From positions 1 to 14,108 of the forward strand of contig DAIQOP010000088.1 of assembly GCA_036787815.1 (NCBI GenBank): a DNA stretch of 14,108 bases, given 5' to 3'. The DNA is from DATBAK01 sp036787815 (lineage in GTDB: Bacteria > Actinomycetota > Acidimicrobiia > IMCC26256 > PALSA-610). Position numbers and translations under genes: made by a program. Below, one piece after another: positions 12,586-14,108 of the stretch; positions within the stretch are counted from its first letter, which is position 1, and each line of letters begins with the position of its first letter. The notes beneath the pieces were generated by a model. It ran no database searches, had not been told where the DNA came from, and worked only from the letters and a program-made list of their open reading frames with translations.

Positions 12586-14108
12586 GCGAGCGCCCCCCGC
12601 ACGCGAGCCCGGGGCCACCCGGTGCGCCGTCTTCCCGTTCCGGTTCCCATCGACTCGTGCCGCCGAACTCCACCTGGGGCTGGGTGGCCGCCGCGTGCGC
12701 GGCCGCCCTCTCGGCGGCGGGTGGGCTGGCCGCGACCGGGACCGGGCACAGCCCGGCGTTCGGCGCCGCGCTGGGCGCCATCGCCGCGCTCCTCGCCGTG
12801 CTCGCGTTGCCGTCGTTGCCGACCCGTACCGCGGCGTCGCTGATCCTCGCGCTCGGCGGGGTGGTCGTGGTCCGTCACGTCCGCCAGCCCGGTACGGGGC
12901 TCGTGTTGGTGGGGGTCTGGGCGCTGGCCACGCTGCTGGCGCTCGTGCTCATCGACCGGGCTGATCTCGACGAGCGGCCGCGCCTCGCCGGGGGCCCGGC
13001 GCTCCCGTCGATCGCCGGCGAGACGGTCAAGGCGATGGCGGCGCTCACGCTCGCAGTGCTGTTCGTCGGGTCGCTGCTCGTGCCGGTGCTCGGACACCGG
13101 CCGCCACCGCGGGTCGGGGGCGGCGGAGTGCCGCGGTTCGATCTCAGTGGCGGCTCGGGCTCGTCGCTCACGCAGAACGACAGCCTCGACACGACCGTGC
13201 GCCCCCACCTCGGCGACGACGTCGTGATGACCGTCGCGGCGTCGCGGCCGGAGTTCTGGAGGGGCGAGACGTTCGACCTCTGGGACGGCCACGCCTGGAC
13301 CCGGTCCAACACGAGCCGCAACCCACTCGAGAGCACGAACGGGATCGCGTCGGTCACCCCGTCCGACGGCGTGCCGGCGTCGAGCGGGCGGCTGCTCTCG
13401 CAGACCTTCCACATCGACGCGCCCTACGCCGACGTGCTCTTCGCCGCGTCGGAACCGACGCAGGTCGAGGCCGGCCGCCTGCCGGTCGAACGGCCCGACG
13501 GAACGCTGTTCACGTTCGTGCCCCTCGGTCAGGGTTCGAGCTATCGCGTCGTGAGCCGCGTGCCGGATGCGACCGCCGCCACGTTGCGGGCGTCGGGGTC
13601 GCAGCCGATACCGACGACCATCCGCGACACGTACGCCCTGCAACCGATCGCGACGCACCGCGTGCGCCTGCTCGCCGCGAGCGTGACCGCGGGCGCGACC
13701 ACCAACTACGACAAGGTGCTCGCGCTCGAAGCCTGGATGGGTGCCCACACGCAGTACTCGCTCAACGCCCCGGTCGCCCGACAGGGTGTCGATGTGGTCG
13801 ACGACTTCCTGTTCAACGTGCGCAAGGGCTGGTGCGAGCAGATCTCGAGCAGCCTCGTCGTGATGCTGCGCACGCTCGGCATCCCCGCGCGTGAAGCGAC
13901 GGGGTTCGTGCCGGGTGAACGCAGCCGGCTCACCGGCGAGTGGGTCGTGCGCGCGAAGCACGCGCACGCCTGGGCCGAGGTCTACTTCCCGGGTGTCGGG
14001 TGGCAGGCATTCGACCCGACGGCGAACGTCCCGCTCGCCGGCGAGGCGAAGACGCCCGAGAGCCTCTGGGGCTGGCTGGCCCATCACGCGCTCGTGCTGG
14101 CGGGGCTG
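12582..14108 (+). CDS. Transglutaminase-like membrane protein (TgpA type), 3' end outside window
   Basis: The frame is open from ATG 12582 to the window edge, giving 509 residues so far. A Pro/Ser-rich start precedes five predicted membrane helices (about 34-52, 59-79, 84-100, 105-125, 149-171). A large extracytoplasmic region follows, ending in the transglutaminase core. The cysteine-protease-like triad is complete: Cys418 (GWCEQISSSLVVMLRTLGIPAR), His462 (KHAHAWAEVYF) and Asp478 (GWQAFDPT). The sequence stops where the next hydrophobic segment begins (WGWLAHHALVLAGL), which in this family leads to a DUF4129 tail. It starts in ATGA overlap with the DUF58 gene, completing the MoxR-DUF58-transglutaminase trio. 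The enzyme probably acts on the outer face of the membrane; its substrate is unknown. Confidence 0.92.
   Translation, partial: MSERPPHASPGPPGAPSSRSGSHRLVPPNSTWGWVAAACAAALSAAGGLAATGTGHSPAFGAALGAIAALLAVLALPSLPTRTAASLILALGGVVVVRHVRQPGTGLVLVGVWALATLLALVLIDRADLDERPRLAGGPALPSIAGETVKAMAALTLAVLFVGSLLVPVLGHRPPPRVGGGGVPRFDLSGGSGSSLTQNDSLDTTVRPHLGDDVVMTVAASRPEFWRGETFDLWDGHAWTRSNTSRNPLESTNGIASVTPSDGVPASSGRLLSQTFHIDAPYADVLFAASEPTQVEAGRLPVERPDGTLFTFVPLGQGSSYRVVSRVPDATAATLRASGSQPIPTTIRDTYALQPIATHRVRLLAASVTAGATTNYDKVLALEAWMGAHTQYSLNAPVARQGVDVVDDFLFNVRKGWCEQISSSLVVMLRTLGIPAREATGFVPGERSRLTGEWVVRAKHAHAWAEVYFPGVGWQAFDPTANVPLAGEAKTPESLWGWLAHHALVLAGL

Noticed and set aside
11274..14087. Minus-strand open frame of over 900 codons opposite the MoxR/DUF58/transglutaminase genes
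   Set aside because: It spans three real overlapping genes and reads as low-complexity Arg/Ala/Pro sequence without motifs. Long antisense frames are expected at this GC content.

Overview
The window is GC-rich, tightly packed, and coded entirely on the plus strand. It looks like chromosomal DNA of a monoderm actinobacterium, most plausibly from the class Acidimicrobiia or a relative. That placement is inferred from the very high GC, frequent GTG/TTG starts, 4-base or 1-base stop/start overlaps, an actinobacterial ClpS plus DUF2017 pair, and Thr/Pro-rich extracytoplasmic linkers. No rRNA, tRNA, CRISPR array, insertion sequence or phage gene is visible.

Region 1 (1-862) is a prepilin peptidase (PilD type), probably read from its own promoter as a leaderless mRNA starting at GTG 83. 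Region 2 (863-1090) is the only long non-coding stretch. It holds a hairpin terminator candidate, a strong G-quadruplex motif, two short inverted repeats, a sigma-28/WhiG-like promoter candidate and a sigma-70-like promoter candidate, all ahead of the next operon.

Region 3 (1091-4318) is a type IV pilus alignment-complex operon: a small excisionase-family helix-turn-helix protein, a PilM-PilN fusion, PilO, and a PilP/GspC-like membrane protein with Thr/Pro/Gly repeats. No secretin gene follows, as expected in a single-membrane cell. Region 4 (4357-7617) carries shikimate-pathway genes aroC, aroK, aroB and aroQ. The pil-aroK-aroB neighbourhood recalls the pilMNOPQ-aroKB order of gammaproteobacteria. 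Region 5 (7614-10527) continues with an M24 Xaa-Pro peptidase, elongation factor P, NusB, ClpS and a DUF2017 protein. From 1091 to 10527 the largest gap between genes is 38 bases and most neighbours overlap, so this may be one long coupled transcription unit.

Region 6 (10528-14108) is a MoxR ATPase - DUF58 - transglutaminase cassette with its own promoter candidate. The transglutaminase is cut by the window end.

No wholly new system is evident. The points that most deserve follow-up are the control region at 928-1064, the PilM-PilN fusion with a secretin-less PilP-like partner, and two very short reading frames (9980-10012 and 11597-11656) that bridge larger genes by stop/start overlap.
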